From Lepidodermella squamata (Eukaryota > Gastrotricha), in contig JBLDXI010000007.1 of the NCBI GenBank assembly GCA_047495785.1, forward strand, positions 62,001-126,000: a DNA stretch of 64,000 nucleotides, in the 5' to 3' direction. The translations under genes were made by a program, and so were the position numbers. Of this stretch, positions 47,091-59,046 are shown in pieces. Positions within the stretch are counted from its first letter, which is position 1; every line of letters begins with the position of its first letter. The notes beneath the pieces are model-generated. The model had not been told where the DNA came from and made no database searches. It saw only the letters and a program-made list of their open reading frames with translations.

Positions 47091-50000
47091 ATGATGAACA
47101 TGGTACTTCTGCCGCTGATTTTTCTCGGCGCCGTTTTTTCGACAACTCGGGCCCAGGACCAGGAGCCGATTTATGTGAACACCGCGCCGTTCCCGCCGCC
47201 GTCGGCTTTCACGCGCCGGGTTAACACGAACAACCGGCAGCCAACTTCTGTAGCTTTGCGGTCTAATGGCAAGGCAGCTACTGACTACAAAGTGACGGTC
47301 CTTCCGACGAGCAGCGTCTTCGCGACGGCGCCGACGACGGCACCGCCGCCGTCAATTGTCGCCGCCATAAAAATGGACATCGACCCGAATTCGGTGATAA
47401 CGTGGCCGCAGAAGTGGTGGGGCTGTGGCGGGCCCGGCGGTCCCGCGGCTGAGCAGTCGAGTGGCCTATCCGAGGACGAAGAGCTGTTTATTTCGTCGCA
47501 GATTGAAAATCTCGTTCTAAAGGCGCACATCGCCGTACGGGCTGAGTTGCTGGCAGCATCGGCAACGGCCTACCCGCCGCCGACCCTGGTACCGCCGTCG
47601 GCTGACGATGACAACGAAGCCGCTGCGCCGCCGTCTTCTGAGCCGATTTGGACACGCGCTGAGTTCAAAGTACTTGAAATCTTCCGGTTTAGCGACTTGC
47701 GAGGTTGGTTTCGTTGTTTTAAATAAACGCCGGCAGTTAATTCACCCAAAGCCACGTATAAATGCCATATCATAGCCCTTGACGAATGCTGTCCACTTTG
47801 AAATTTAATATTAGCCTAGTGCAAATTTTCTCGGCAACTCGAATTTCCATGCTCAAATTTCACAACACACTTCAGATCACACCTCTCAGGCCATTTTGTT
47901 GAAAATGATGTCATCACTATATACTCAGAACTTTTTATTCATTTTTTATGTGCATGATGTAAAATTTGTTCTCATATAGGTAAGGGCAAGCCGTTTTTGG
48001 ATGCGTACTCGACCGATGGCCGAATAGCCGTTTCCTTTCGACCGTCACCTGCTCTTGTCGCGTCCGGCATGACCGACAAAAACAGCGACTGTTTCTCGTC
48101 CATGTTCGCCGCGCCGGCGCCGACGGCGGCATCGCCGGTCGTCGTGTCGCAGAACAGCATGCTTAAAAAACGCAACATCAAAGTCGGCCTCACTTATCTG
48201 CTATTCATCTCGATCGTGAGTGGCAACAGCAGTGCATCTTCGGCAACCTCGTTGTCCCCGGCCTGGTCTACCTCTGTGCCGTTGACGATGAGCGCTGGCG
48301 ATGAGCAGCAGCCGGTTTCAGTGACGCCGTCGCTGGTGCAGACCTCGATGACATCGGCAGTGCCCATTTCGCAGCAACTGCACTACTCCCTAATGGCACC
48401 GCCGCTGGTATTCCACAAGCGATTTCGCCACAGCATCTACAATGTTCTTTGCACGGATTGTAGTAAGTCATCGAATACGCTACTTTTATTGTTGTAGTAC
48501 GCTGTTTATAACAAAGTGCGAAGGAGTCGTTCTCGTTATAGCAGTAGTAGTAGTAGGAAGAAATTCGATGATGACAATGCGGTTTATGCACGCGTACACA
48601 AAAATCGGCCCCTGGGACAAACGGCCATCAGCGAGTGATGCGTGCCATGATCGGACCGTTGCGATAACGTGATAGGCAACAACTGCCATTTGGCTATAGT
48701 AATTTAGCCGACTAAATAGCGAGGCATGTCACTCGCTCGCGCCGCGGAATGTATACCAATACAATAAAAACCGTAAATAGACGTCGCGGTTTTATAGCTT
48801 ATTATATAGCCCGCATTACATACCCTTCAGGGCCCGAAATAAAAAACAAACAACTTATTTTTAAAGAAATGAACTTCACACTCAGCTTCGGATATTGAAT
48901 TTCTTCGTATTTTATTTACATTAATATTTCATGAATGTTGATTATACAAAGTTCTTCTAGTTGTTGTTACTTTCAAGTGCTTGTGCGCGGATAAATTAGT
49001 TCGTCTGATGTAGTTTCTCGGCCCATCTTTTTCCGTCACTGTGTTTGAATCGTGTGGGGGTTATTAGAGCAAATTTGAAAATTTTACCCCGCGATTAGAA
49101 TGTGGCAAAATATCACCTGATATTGAGCCGCCCGCCTTAAAATTCTCCGAATAAGTAAGGATTTCGAGTTTTCATTTTCTGGTCGGAAAGCCAAGTCTCC
49201 TATCTGACCCTACAGGATTTTTCAATAATGCACTTTGCTATAGCGATTACCATCGGATATTTATATTGACCCCGAATAATTAGGGTCTTGATATCGCGAA
49301 AATCAATTGTTTGCCTAATCCTTCTCTCCCATTGACACCCGATTGTGCAGAGTGAACCTTGGTCCTCGTGAGTCCGAATATCCCACAAACTACGTTTAAT
49401 CATGGGATCTACCACTTCTGTTTGACAACCAAATGGGAGTTCAGTGAGATGTAGTTGGGAATATTAATTTTAGCTTGTGCCCTATGCCCTCCTGATCTGA
49501 ATGCTAATTGGAATTTTTTGAGCCCAAGTTCGAGTGGTTTAGGCTTATAGAATAAAATGCTCTGCTCATCAGTAGGATTGAAATGAGTTGCCTTTCAATT
49601 TCTGCAACTTCAAAGGGGGAGGGGGGAGGGTGTATCAAGGGCTCAAGTAGGGTTCCAGCACTGAAGTTCTTCACTAGAACCTAGAACCTCAATGTTTTTA
49701 TTATCACGCCTAACCGATCAGTTTTCGAGTCTTCATTGCCGATATCGATTCTTGGTATCGATCTTACAAATCAGTGATTTTTCCGATATCAACCATCTTG
49801 GTAACCAAAAATAGAAATTTTCAGAAATAGCCGCGGGAGCCTAAAAAATAGATTCCATCTTCAGGGAGAGCATCAGAACAGAAATGCCGAGATCGCTAAG
49901 AATCGGAAAAATTTAGTGCTAATTACCTACCCTATATGTTTGAATGTTGCCTGTTGATCAGCTCCTATGTTTTGTTTGAGAGGTGTTGATTATAATTGGT

Positions 50001-53000
50001 GATTGTCAATTAACTGTTTAATTTCATTTATCTAGCAAATGCTCCGTTGATAAAGCAACTGAGCTTGAAGTACAACTCTTCGGCCGGCGTACTAAGCGCC
50101 TACTGTCTCTCGCCGGCACATCCTATTCCGACGTTTGTTTGGACTTACGATGGCAAGACTCTGGCAGAGAACAGCGCCCCGATCGAGGGCCTAGAACCTA
50201 CGCTAAGAGTCGAACGAATCAAAACTTCAAGGTCAGTTTTTCGCTCGATTAATCACGATTACGCAACTAACCATTATACTGCGAATTGCTAACAGGAAGA
50301 ACTCTAAGATCGAAATTTCCGGCATTAAGGAGAAAAGCTCGCATACTCTGTCTTGCTGGGCGCGCAATCATTTCGGCCACGCATCTCTCAGCCAGCCATT
50401 CACCGGTATGTCTCACTTATTGTTGTTATTGTTATAGCATTTATGTAACAAATACACTCATATAATTCACTATATCAGTGATTATATAAACCCAGATAGA
50501 TTGATGACCGCGTATCATGTGCGCGGCGCTACACTTAATTTCCACCAGTTTCGCATATGTGTACCTAGTAGCGCAGTAAATGCATGTCTAACAAGGCTCC
50601 TTAAAACGGCTATCGAACAAAACGTAAACATTTCTCGCATTATTGCAACCACGCGCATTTGCGCTTCGATTTCCGATTAGGATGTTGGCGAAAACGCTGA
50701 CTACCGTTGCAATTAAATGCGTCTCTATTGCTCGCGTATATTACAATATTGGCTTTGCGCGATATGCGAAAAATAAGCGCGAGATGTCTGAATGGCTGCT
50801 AATAGAAGTATCTGTTTCTTGCTATACAAAATATAAGCAATAAAATGTTTTGATAATCCGTTATAGCGCGTTTTTGCCGCCTTAAAATAATAGAAAAATC
50901 ACCAGCCAGGCGAGATTCATCCCAGAAATATACCTGTTACCGCCAGGTGGGCTTAGTCAGTCAACACTATCGAACAGGCGGTTTTTATCAGCCGCCTTTA
51001 GCACGCTGCCTTACTCAACTCAGCGAGTTACTTATTATTTATTGTTATTGCCTCATCAAAATGTTGGTAATATTTCGGGCAAAGTGGACCTGTCTGACAG
51101 CTTCATCGGCATTTTGCGGTTTTCGCACGTGCGCGTTTGAAGCAGAGCCATTAATTTTCAGGCTAATATTTCGCGGCGAAATGGCCGTGAAAAATGCTAC
51201 GGTTTCGCGGCGTCTGTCGCGTCACGGAAAACTGCGCGCACAATTTTTCAAACCTCGCTTTGTTTCATCGGTCATCTTCATCGCACTAGGTTTTTGCGCG
51301 GTACCGAGTCGGCGGCTACTGAGTTACTTATTATATCAAGTCCAGCATCTGCGTGATAAGCTGGAGATGATATTTTTTATTCGCCCCTCTTTTCGTGAGG
51401 ATTGCTTTTTAATGAGAAAATAATTTCGGTTATAATCTGCTAAGAAGCGCAAAATAATGCGCTACTTAAACTTCACTGCAGTTGAAGTTTACGCATTTTA
51501 TTTACTAAATAAATAAAGCTACACCTGTGCGCAGCGATCATGCGAAGCCGCTCTAGTGGCGAGAGAGTTGTAAATAATAGCCAAAAAAGGAGTGTTATTA
51601 AGTCTCGTTTTACGCTGAAATATTATCGCACGCGCCCGTCTCTCAAGTTGGATCGTCATAACTTGTCAAAACACGTAAAAGCTCACCTAGAGAAGAGGAA
51701 AAAGCGCGCGCGCGTGCGCATCGCCCCTAAAAATAATATAATAGCAATTTATCGTGCGCGCATATTTTTAAGGTGGGTCACTTCGCGGTGGGCGCGCTCT
51801 GCTTTTTCGCGCTCCACTCGTAAAAGGCGACGTATAACATCTAAGAAGGACAAAACTTTGCCACTTATCTTCGCCGCAGATCAATAGCAATATTCGTAGC
51901 GTAAAATTTATTCTCATAAATTTATTGCACTTTTTAAGCTTATACCCAGTAGTATTACCACAAAATCGTTCTTTGTCTGATGCATTATACTATTATATGG
52001 ATTCAAAGTTGATAATTTTTATCACGTTGCACATTTTTTCACTGCCCAACGCGGAATTGGCTCGAAATCTTGAAGGCACTTGCGTTTTAGTGCAAAAACT
52101 GCGAGTATTTTCATCTGAATCTTGAGTGTTATCTCCACCGGGGCTTCGAACGCAATGACAATGGTCGAGAGCGGTATTACCTCCAGCTTAAGTGAGATCT
52201 TGGAAATTAGCATATATTGCCACTGGACCATAGCCGGTGTGTATGACAAGTTGGTTGACAGTGATACAAGCTTTTATTGTCATGCTATTTGCCATTGGTA
52301 TCGCAGCTTTGGCTTGTACACTGCAGCGATAATGGTATTACAACAGGTAATGCCAGCTCGCGTCTCGTGTCAAAAATAAAAGAAGCGCGGACACACGCTG
52401 GACTCGCTTTTACCTGTAGGTATATGTGGTGTCACTCGCATTTGTCAAACCATAACTACGGTTGCATCTTTCGTTTTGTAGTTATTTTTCAACTGTTTAC
52501 CCTACCGACTACTAACCTGCAATATACCTACGCGACAGAGATAAGATGAATTACAACCATATAGTTGCGCTTTTATTCGTTTGCACCCCGGTGAGAAATA
52601 TATCATAACGAGAGCCATAAAAATGCGACGCATCAGTGTTCATGCTGCGTTGCGGTAGCCACAACAGAAACATGCTTACAGCTACAAGTCACCTTCCGAG
52701 CCACCACTTGTGCGCGGCCTTCAGTAGCCGCTGGGCAACCTTGAGCCAGCTCTCGTCCATCAACACACATCCCCCGTGTAATCACCGCAATAATTTTATT
52801 AGCTCTCACGCGCTTTCAAGCGTCAGAGTAATTGTCATCGGGTTATTTTACTCATCTACCTGCTATAGCTTGTTATATTTTGTTTGTTCAGCCGTTCGCT
52901 TTGTGACACCACTGTATATACTTACTACTTATACCTTTCTCCGTAAAAGCAGCAGCACGCGCTAGGTAAATGTATAAATATATACAAAATCCCGCAATAT

Positions 53001-56000
53001 TTTGACTCGCTGTATTTGAGAGCTTGAACAGTTTTCGCGTGTCGACGGGTGCCACTTGTTAATTTATGTTTCACCGACGTCATCATCACGCCGAATAGTA
53101 AAGGTCGCGCTTGATGAGTAAAACTTTGCACCGCGTTTCATTACAGTTTATTTCGGTGTACCACAATAAATCGCTATTTTTAGGAGAATTTAATTCAAGG
53201 ACGTTATTTATGAAGCGAAATGAGCTGAGGTTTCCTCTCAAATGTCATCAAATCTGTCAATAAATTGATCATCAATCATATTTCTAACGATTTCTGTGGT
53301 TTTACTAATTTGTTTGCGAGAGCGAGTTGGCATTTTCTGGCGATTGTATGCCATAAAACCGTGGCTTATCAGTATTTCATTTCCACGTATTTTTTACGAG
53401 TATATTTTACGACCGTGTGACAAATTACTTTCTCCGCGCCAAAACAGCAGATATCGCATAGCTATGCATTATCATATAGGTATTACGATGTTTTTTACAC
53501 ATCAAACGAGCCGATACGCCAGAAATGTACGATTATTTTATTACGCCGCATGGTTAGCTTAATCGGCCGTGAATCACCCGGTCGCAATTTAGCCGCTGAC
53601 TTTTCTCTTTTTTATTTTTTATTATATCGCCTATCATTAACAGCTGGCCCACTCACTTATTGGATATATAAGCGAAAAGATATAATTGCACTGACCGCGA
53701 ACCAGTTTGAAGTACCTGTGTACATATCGTTTTTTTACTGTGTGAGCGGAAATTTGGGCGAGAATTAATTACTTTCACGCTGAGCTTGCTCTCTTGGAAA
53801 CATCTATTTCTCACAATTGTTTTTTTCTTCTAGTTCAACAGAACAAAATGTCTTTGTTATTACTGAACGACGAACACAACAAGGTGCTAAATGGATCTAT
53901 CAGCTCGTCAGAAACTACTCCAGGTTCTGGAATTACCTGTTTTGGCGAACTCGGAAAGACAGGTGAGAAAAACTTCGATTTAAATTTCCTAATTTCTGTT
54001 TACAATAAAATGTTGAAAAAAACAGCTCAAGCTGGTAGGTTTTCTTGTTATGATGTAAAAGCTAGTAGTAGCCGAATAATGAATCACTTAGTATTGCCCT
54101 GAGCTTTAAAATGCAACTGCCAGTCGGAAAAAAATTAATACACAAGAGACACGTTCCCTTTATGTCCGTCATCGTATTGTCATTATATATTGTGAACTCC
54201 CCTCGCAGCTCGCAGTCATTCCTTTATTCAGACAAAACACATGCATTTTCTTGGCAAATTTTACGATAATGGATTCTGCTTCTTTCATTGCAGTTATGGA
54301 TTGGGCCTTCATGAATCCGTGGATCAGCGTTTTCATCGGCCTAGCTTTCGTCATTCTTTTCCTCGCAATCTCAATGTTGATTCTCAAGTAAGGCTGGACG
54401 AGATGCCTTCAACTCCGAGAACTAATTTATTGCTTTTTAGGTGCATTCTTCGCGCTCGGTTCCACACAATCGGACGTCATACTGGTCAGAAATGTCCGCA
54501 CCACCATTCGATGTCCCACGAGCGTTCGCCCTCGTTCAATGCCGGTACCATCGTTATTGACTCGTCGTGTAATGGCGACGACTGCATTGCGACGAGCGGC
54601 GGCGGTCGCAGCTACCTGACCGCCGAGTCGAAGGTGCCACTCCTCGGCAACGGTAAGCCATCGAACGGTTCGGCAATGCGCCGCGGTCACAGCCATCACA
54701 ATCACCTGGCTGTGATGGTGGGCAGTGAGAACGACGCGAGTTGCGAATCGTCCGGCGGCCGGCACGGTGTGTCGCCCGGGTCGGTCGGCAGCGATGGCGA
54801 GCACTCGTCGTCGTCGGGCGAGCACGCCAGTGGGAAACTCGGCGCCCTGGCCGCGAGCAGCAACAGCACGGCCTCGTCGTCGGCCGGCGCCGTGTCGCTG
54901 ACGGCGCAGCAACGGGTCGGCAGCGTGGGTAACAACAGCGGCGTGCCAACTACATTCCGAACCTTACAAAATCAGCCGAAGCCGCAAGGCCCACCAACGG
55001 CACCCCGCAATACTATGGCGCAGTCGTGGCATGCTCAGCAGGTTAGCTTGTTTTTTCACGTTAATTACTGTCAAGCAGAGTGGCGCAGTGGAAGCGCGCT
55101 GGGCCCATAACCCAGAGGTCTGTAGATCGAAACTACGCTCTGCTAATGACCTAGATTTTTTTTATTGCGCATTGATAATAGTGTGAATATGCAAATTAAA
55201 TGTGAGTCATAGTATTCGATCACTTGAGAATGCGGATACAGGACTAAAATCTATTCAACTAAACTTACCTGGCACTGGGATGAACCGAGATCATGAAGTC
55301 GGTCGCCCCAGGGCGAGGCGGGCCATTGCACTTCGGTCCGCTGACCCCTGCGCTCTGCCTCATCGGTGGAGTCGGGTGCAAAATATTTCACTTGGGTATC
55401 GGCGTTCGCGCCACACCCGTAAATCGAAAAATAAAATTTATATGTTACTTTCATAGGCGAATCCTCGAGCCACGGATGCGACGGTGCTTATAAATGATGG
55501 GTCAAACAATTATCATTTGCCGAACTGCAGTCAGCTGCAAAGCCACGGTTACGTGCCAGACTTACCCCAACCAGCCTACCTGTACGCACTCGCTCAACAA
55601 CAGAACAATAACCAACAAACATTACTAATTCGCCAACAACCACCGCCGCTACCACCGCCTATGAGCGACAGTGACGTGGTGGTGAAACTGCTGCCGGCTC
55701 TATCGGCCGCGTCTTCGCTCGCCGAATTCCTCGGCCACGAAAACGAACACATCGAAGTTGTGCCCGAGGGAGACGAGGACCAACTGTCGGACGAGGACAT
55801 GGACGACGACGACGGGCGGCGGCCGCGAAGTGTTGACAGCGATGACGAGGCGCGCGAGCAACACCGGCAGCGCGACTACGACGCGCCTATCGACGACATC
55901 GACACAGACCCGATCGACTCGATACCGACGTCGAACTCGTTCGGCAACAGCGCCTCACTTCAACCGAACGCGAATTACGTCATGTCTTCCAGTCAAAACA

Positions 56001-56032
56001 CGGCCATCTACCGGCCTGTCCACCATCAATAG
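47091..56032 (+). CDS. Large single-pass Ig-domain membrane protein, family not recognised
   Basis: Eight exons (47091-47703, 47980-48462, 50036-50231, 50296-50405, 53834-53962, 54294-54387, 54441-55041, 55457-56032) keep frame across all junctions and give about 933 residues. A signal peptide (MVLLPLIFLGAVFSTTRA) is followed by about 340 Pro/Ser/Ala/Thr-rich residues. One Ig domain follows at about 366-470 (first Cys SAYC, TFVWTYDGK, then SHTLSCWARNHFG). Then come a spacer, one membrane helix at about 517-540 (VFIGLAFVILFLAISMLIL) and a 390-residue cytoplasmic tail with His/Ser/Gly-rich and acidic runs (SDEDMDDDDG). An extracellular Ig domain plus long tail suggests a neural or adhesion receptor, or a neuregulin-like ligand precursor, but no EGF domain is seen, so I assign no family. 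Intron 7 hosts a tRNA and a U1 gene. Exon 2 is the least certain. AATAAA is at 56594-56599. Confidence 0.65.
48463..50035. other. Intron 2 of the Ig-domain gene
   Basis: About 1.6 kb, without coding signal. It contains the second MITE-like copy (49651-49927) and a G-rich run near 49613-49631. Confidence 0.5.
49651..49927 (-). mobile_element. MITE-like element, copy 2 (inverted relative to copy 1)
   Basis: Read on the minus strand it matches the interior of the element at 15645-16012, including GCACTAAATTT, TGATATCGGAAAAATCACTG and CGGTTAGGC. The + strand left end reads GGTTCCAGCACTGAAGTT, like the terminal repeat of copy 1. It is shorter than copy 1, about 277 bp, and lies in intron 2 of the Ig-domain gene. 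Confidence 0.6.
50406..53833. other. Intron 4 of the Ig-domain gene
   Basis: About 3.4 kb with no supportable exon or RNA gene. It is AT-rich with many CG-alternating words. Its length contrasts with the typical 50-60 bp introns here and suggests regulatory content. Confidence 0.45.
55074..55145 (+). tRNA. tRNA-iMet: Initiator tRNA-Met (CAT)
   Basis: A 72-nt eukaryotic initiator tRNA. The acceptor AGCAGAG pairs with CTCTGCT; position 1 is A pairing with T72, the initiator hallmark. The D arm is TGGCGCAGTGGAAGCG. The anticodon stem CTGGG/CCCAG carries three consecutive G:C pairs next to the anticodon loop with CAT. The T loop ATCGAAA replaces the elongator TTCGANT form. There is no intron. 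It lies in intron 7 of the Ig-domain gene in sense orientation, 37 bp upstream of the U1 promoter block. A T-run at 55156-55163 can terminate RNA polymerase III. Confidence 0.97.
55156..55163 (+). terminator. RNA polymerase III terminator of tRNA-iMet
   Basis: A run of eight T residues 11 nt beyond the tRNA 3' end. Confidence 0.7.
55183..55200 (+). promoter_or_regulatory. PSE-like promoter block of U1 copy 2
   Basis: GTGAATATGCAAATTAAA at -78 to -61 contains the octamer-like word ATGCAAAT. The -39 block (55222-55237) and TAAAATCTATTCAACT (55245-55260) are shared at identical spacing with U1 copy 1, whereas intervening bases differ. Confidence 0.65.
55261..55419 (+). ncRNA. RNU1: U1 spliceosomal snRNA, copy 2 (intronic)
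   Basis: Identical over its whole length to the U1 at 9948-10106: 5' end AAACTTACCTG, U1-70K loop GATCATGAAG, U1A loop ATTGCAC and terminal GGCG-TTCG-CGCC hairpin. It lies in sense orientation inside intron 7 of the Ig-domain gene, 115 bp after the initiator tRNA and 37 bp before exon 8. Its own upstream blocks suggest independent transcription, not intron processing. Host intron splicing would have to tolerate a U1 transcription unit ending close to the 3' splice site. Confidence 0.93.
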
Positions 56033-57959
56033 TTATTATTTGAAATTCATATATAAATGTGTATATCGTCGAATGAAATCTCTACGCTAGTCCGATGTTC
56101 AAAACGCAACAAATCATCACAAATTCTGCGAGGCGCTTCTTGTGTAATCGAGTAATTTATTATTTCTCTTCTTTCTGATGATGATGATGTTCTGACACGT
56201 TTGCTATCTCTGTCTCGGCGTTTTATCTCACACGAAATGCTATAAGTTGGCGAGTTGTTCTGGTTTTTGGTACTTTTTACCAAAAAGTTCATTATATGCA
56301 AAGAAATCGCTGTTTTTAACAAGTCTTACTCGAATGATGCGATAGCGAGCGGCAGTCGAGTAACGCGATTGGCAATCTGTTTTTCTTCATACATATACTT
56401 ACGCTATGAAGCCTTGAGATTACCGAATTTCCTTCAACGAAACCATACTACGCAGTTGTTTTTAGGACCAATCGTCCTCAGTTTTGGCGCTCGTTGTTAC
56501 TCGACTGCCGCGGTACACAAACCAACTAATTTTTGTATGACTCTCTTTGTACATATTGATGATCAGCTGCGAAAGGCTATATGAGAATGATAGAATAAAT
56601 GATGATCTTTTGACGGGTTGAAGCTTTTTTTCTCAATGTACCGGTGGCCGGTTTATTTCATATAAATGCCAATGGAGCAACGGATAACCAGGGTTTGAAC
56701 CGAAATGATAGGCGTGAGGTCATCATCATTCGTTATTTTCCTACAATTTTCGCGGACGGTAAAGTGGACAATTTTGGCTTTTGCGGGCTTTGCGTACAAC
56801 AACCGATTTAAACAACTCCGTCTTAATTCCAGCTTTCGAATGGATAAGAAGTTAAGGTTGCAATAACCAATTTTAGAAAAATGTTGTACGCCTCCATATT
56901 TTACATGCAGAATTTGTTGATGATATTATTTGGGAAATCCTCTGTAACCGCAGAAAACATATTCGGACGACTAGTTTCAACTGAGCGTCCTCCTAAAGTT
57001 TAAACTCAGTAAGAAAAAGTTTCTACTCCTTGAAAAAAAGCGGGTAAGCTCATAATTTTTTTTTAAATTTGACCATATAGCAGGCCTTCTCAACCTCTAA
57101 CCCTTGGCGACCCAACATGAAGTTCTTTACCAGGCTGCGACCCCTAGCGATTTTTTCCATTTTTTACCTTTTTCAATGTGGGGAGAATTTTCAGCGGCTC
57201 GAAAAATCCAAAGTTATGCGTCCAAGCTATAAAATACCGCCCAATTGACATCATTTTTCCCCATAATTTCTTCAACCTTTACATGACCTCGGCTCTCAAC
57301 CGCATTTTCAGCCGGCTTCCAGTCGAATAAAATTGGATGCGAGCTTTAGCTAACGCTATTTTTGAATATTTTTCCTGGAAGAGGGACTGAAAATGAACCG
57401 AAATTTCGCAATATTCAAGTTTTATGAAAATCATCAGGCGATCCCCGCGACCCCCAGTTTGAGAGACCCTGCCCTATAGTTTCCCAAGGAAGTTTGATTT
57501 GCCACTATTTGTCCAAAGTTAGTCTAACACATTTCATATTCCAAAGTTCCTATCAGGTGAAAATAAGAAAATTCTCAATAATATTTGGCCATAAACCGGG
57601 AATTTCTGGCACTTTTTTGAAATTTCAGTATCCAGCGAATACTGTTTTATACCATTCGAAAACAGCCTATAGTTACCCCTCGTTGCGTTAGACTGCGAAG
57701 CAACCCCTAGGCTGAATTTTCAGGGACATTACAGTGCTCTGTGTCCACTTCTATGACAGATTTTCTCTCTTGAAATGGAAAAAATTGGCATGCATCTACG
57801 TCAAAATTGCACTAAAAATCGCCAAAAACCGAAATTTATTTATTTTAGTATTCGCAAGGCTTTCAAACCGAACACAGTTTCCAAACATCACTTTGAGAAG
57901 ACACAACAGAGAAAATTAATTTAGATTGTAAATAATATTATATGAGTCCTTGATTCATT
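56033..57959. other. Convergent intergenic interval
   Basis: It contains the Ig gene's 3' untranslated region (AATAAA at 56594-56599), a GATGATGATGATG run near 56176 and the hAT-type MITE at 57081-57471. No gene is supportable. Confidence 0.5.
57081..57471 (+). mobile_element. hAT-type nonautonomous element (MITE), 391 bp
   Basis: The left end CAGGCCTTCTCAACC and the right end in reverse, CAGGGTCTCTCAAAC, are terminal inverted repeats of the CAGGxxTCTCAAC type found in hAT elements. The flanks CCATATAG (57073-57080) and CCCTATAG (57472-57479) form an 8-bp target duplication with one mismatch, as expected for hAT transposition. No transposase is encoded. Subterminal GCGACCCC words occur near both ends. 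Confidence 0.8.
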
Positions 57960-58672
57960 TTAAATAGCAGTTCCCACCGAGCCAGTTAGTCCACCTGATT
58001 GCGGTTTCTGTTGTTGTTGAGGTTCATTCGAGGTTTCGGTGGACGCAGCCGCCGCCCGGAAGAGGGTCGAAACCAGTTTGGGCTTGAGATAGTCGGTAAT
58101 CGACGCAGTTTTGCTGCCAACAACACATCGAATGTAGCCGTAAAGGTTGGCGCCGCTCATCACAAAGGCGACGACCACCAGTAAGAACCATTTGAAATTG
58201 AAAGTAAAAAACGACCAAATCATGAATAGACTCCAGATCGCTTGCACGGCGAATAAAGACCCCCAAAATATACGTGATTCTGACGGGATAATATCCCTGG
58301 CAGCAGGGCCTTTCTTCGATTCGAACACCCAGTGCGACTGGCCTTCGTCATCGACCTGGTTCCACCACCGGAGACCCGCCAGCAATCGACCGGAGACATT
58401 TTTTACAGTCCAGAAGTCAAGGCAGCCGAGAAATGTGACGAGAACGAAAGAGACAATGAAAGAGTCGGTGAAAAACCGGCAAAACAGATAGGCTAGGATG
58501 GTACCAGATCGAAAGGCGAGGTGAAAAATCATCGCGATAGGGTGTCTAAAATTTGAAATTAGAAGCAACCTTTAATAGCTTTCAGGGCTCACCTTTTGCT
58601 GCGAACCAAGTCCTCCAACTCTGGAGGGGTAACAATGCCAGCTGCTTGGGAGGCTGGGTAGTTCCAACTCAT
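57960..58672 (-). CDS. TVP23: TVP23 (FAM18) Golgi membrane protein
   Basis: Two exons on the minus strand (58593-58672, 57960-58545) join to about 221 residues. The core matches the TVP23 family: HPIAMIFHLAFRSGTILAYL, DFWTVKNVSGRLLAGLRWW, GQSHWVFES, SESRIFWGSLF and SGANLYGYIRC, with four hydrophobic segments. TVP23 proteins are late-Golgi membrane proteins involved in retrograde and vesicle trafficking with YIP-type partners. The C-terminus ends in a Gln/Ser-rich tail. The start MSWNYPASQAAG is the first Met. Its ATG is 375 bp downstream of the HGS stop codon on the same strand. Confidence 0.93.
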
Positions 58673-59046
58673 TGCTTAATAGAATATTCTAATCGATAAC
58701 AAAAAACTGTAAATTTACGATAAAAATTGAGACATTTATTTTAGCAATAATTCGTATGTAGTTTCCGTCATGTATAAACAAGTTTACTCTTCGAACAACG
58801 GCCTTATAATATTAAATTAGTGCGCTTTGAATCACGCTTGATTACAAATTGCAATTAAATTATTACAGAAAGCATTTTCTCAGTTTCGTTTTTACAAACC
58901 AAATTAAATTTGACAAAAAGTGAATGAACTGAATGAAATTCCGAAAAAAATCACCAAGCAGCGTAAAATCTGAGAAATCGTCAGCATTTCAATTACGACA
59001 CAATATTATATAGGAATTTCGTGGGTTTCATGTTGTCTCATGCAGT
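58673..59046. other. Spacer between HGS and TVP23
   Basis: 375 bp, AT-rich, presumably the HGS 3' untranslated region and TVP23 leader. No standard AATAAA is seen on the minus strand. Confidence 0.4.

Noticed and set aside
54427-54949. Minus-strand Arg-rich frames opposite the Ig gene tail
   Set aside because: Shadows of a GC-rich, Ser/Gly-biased coding exon.
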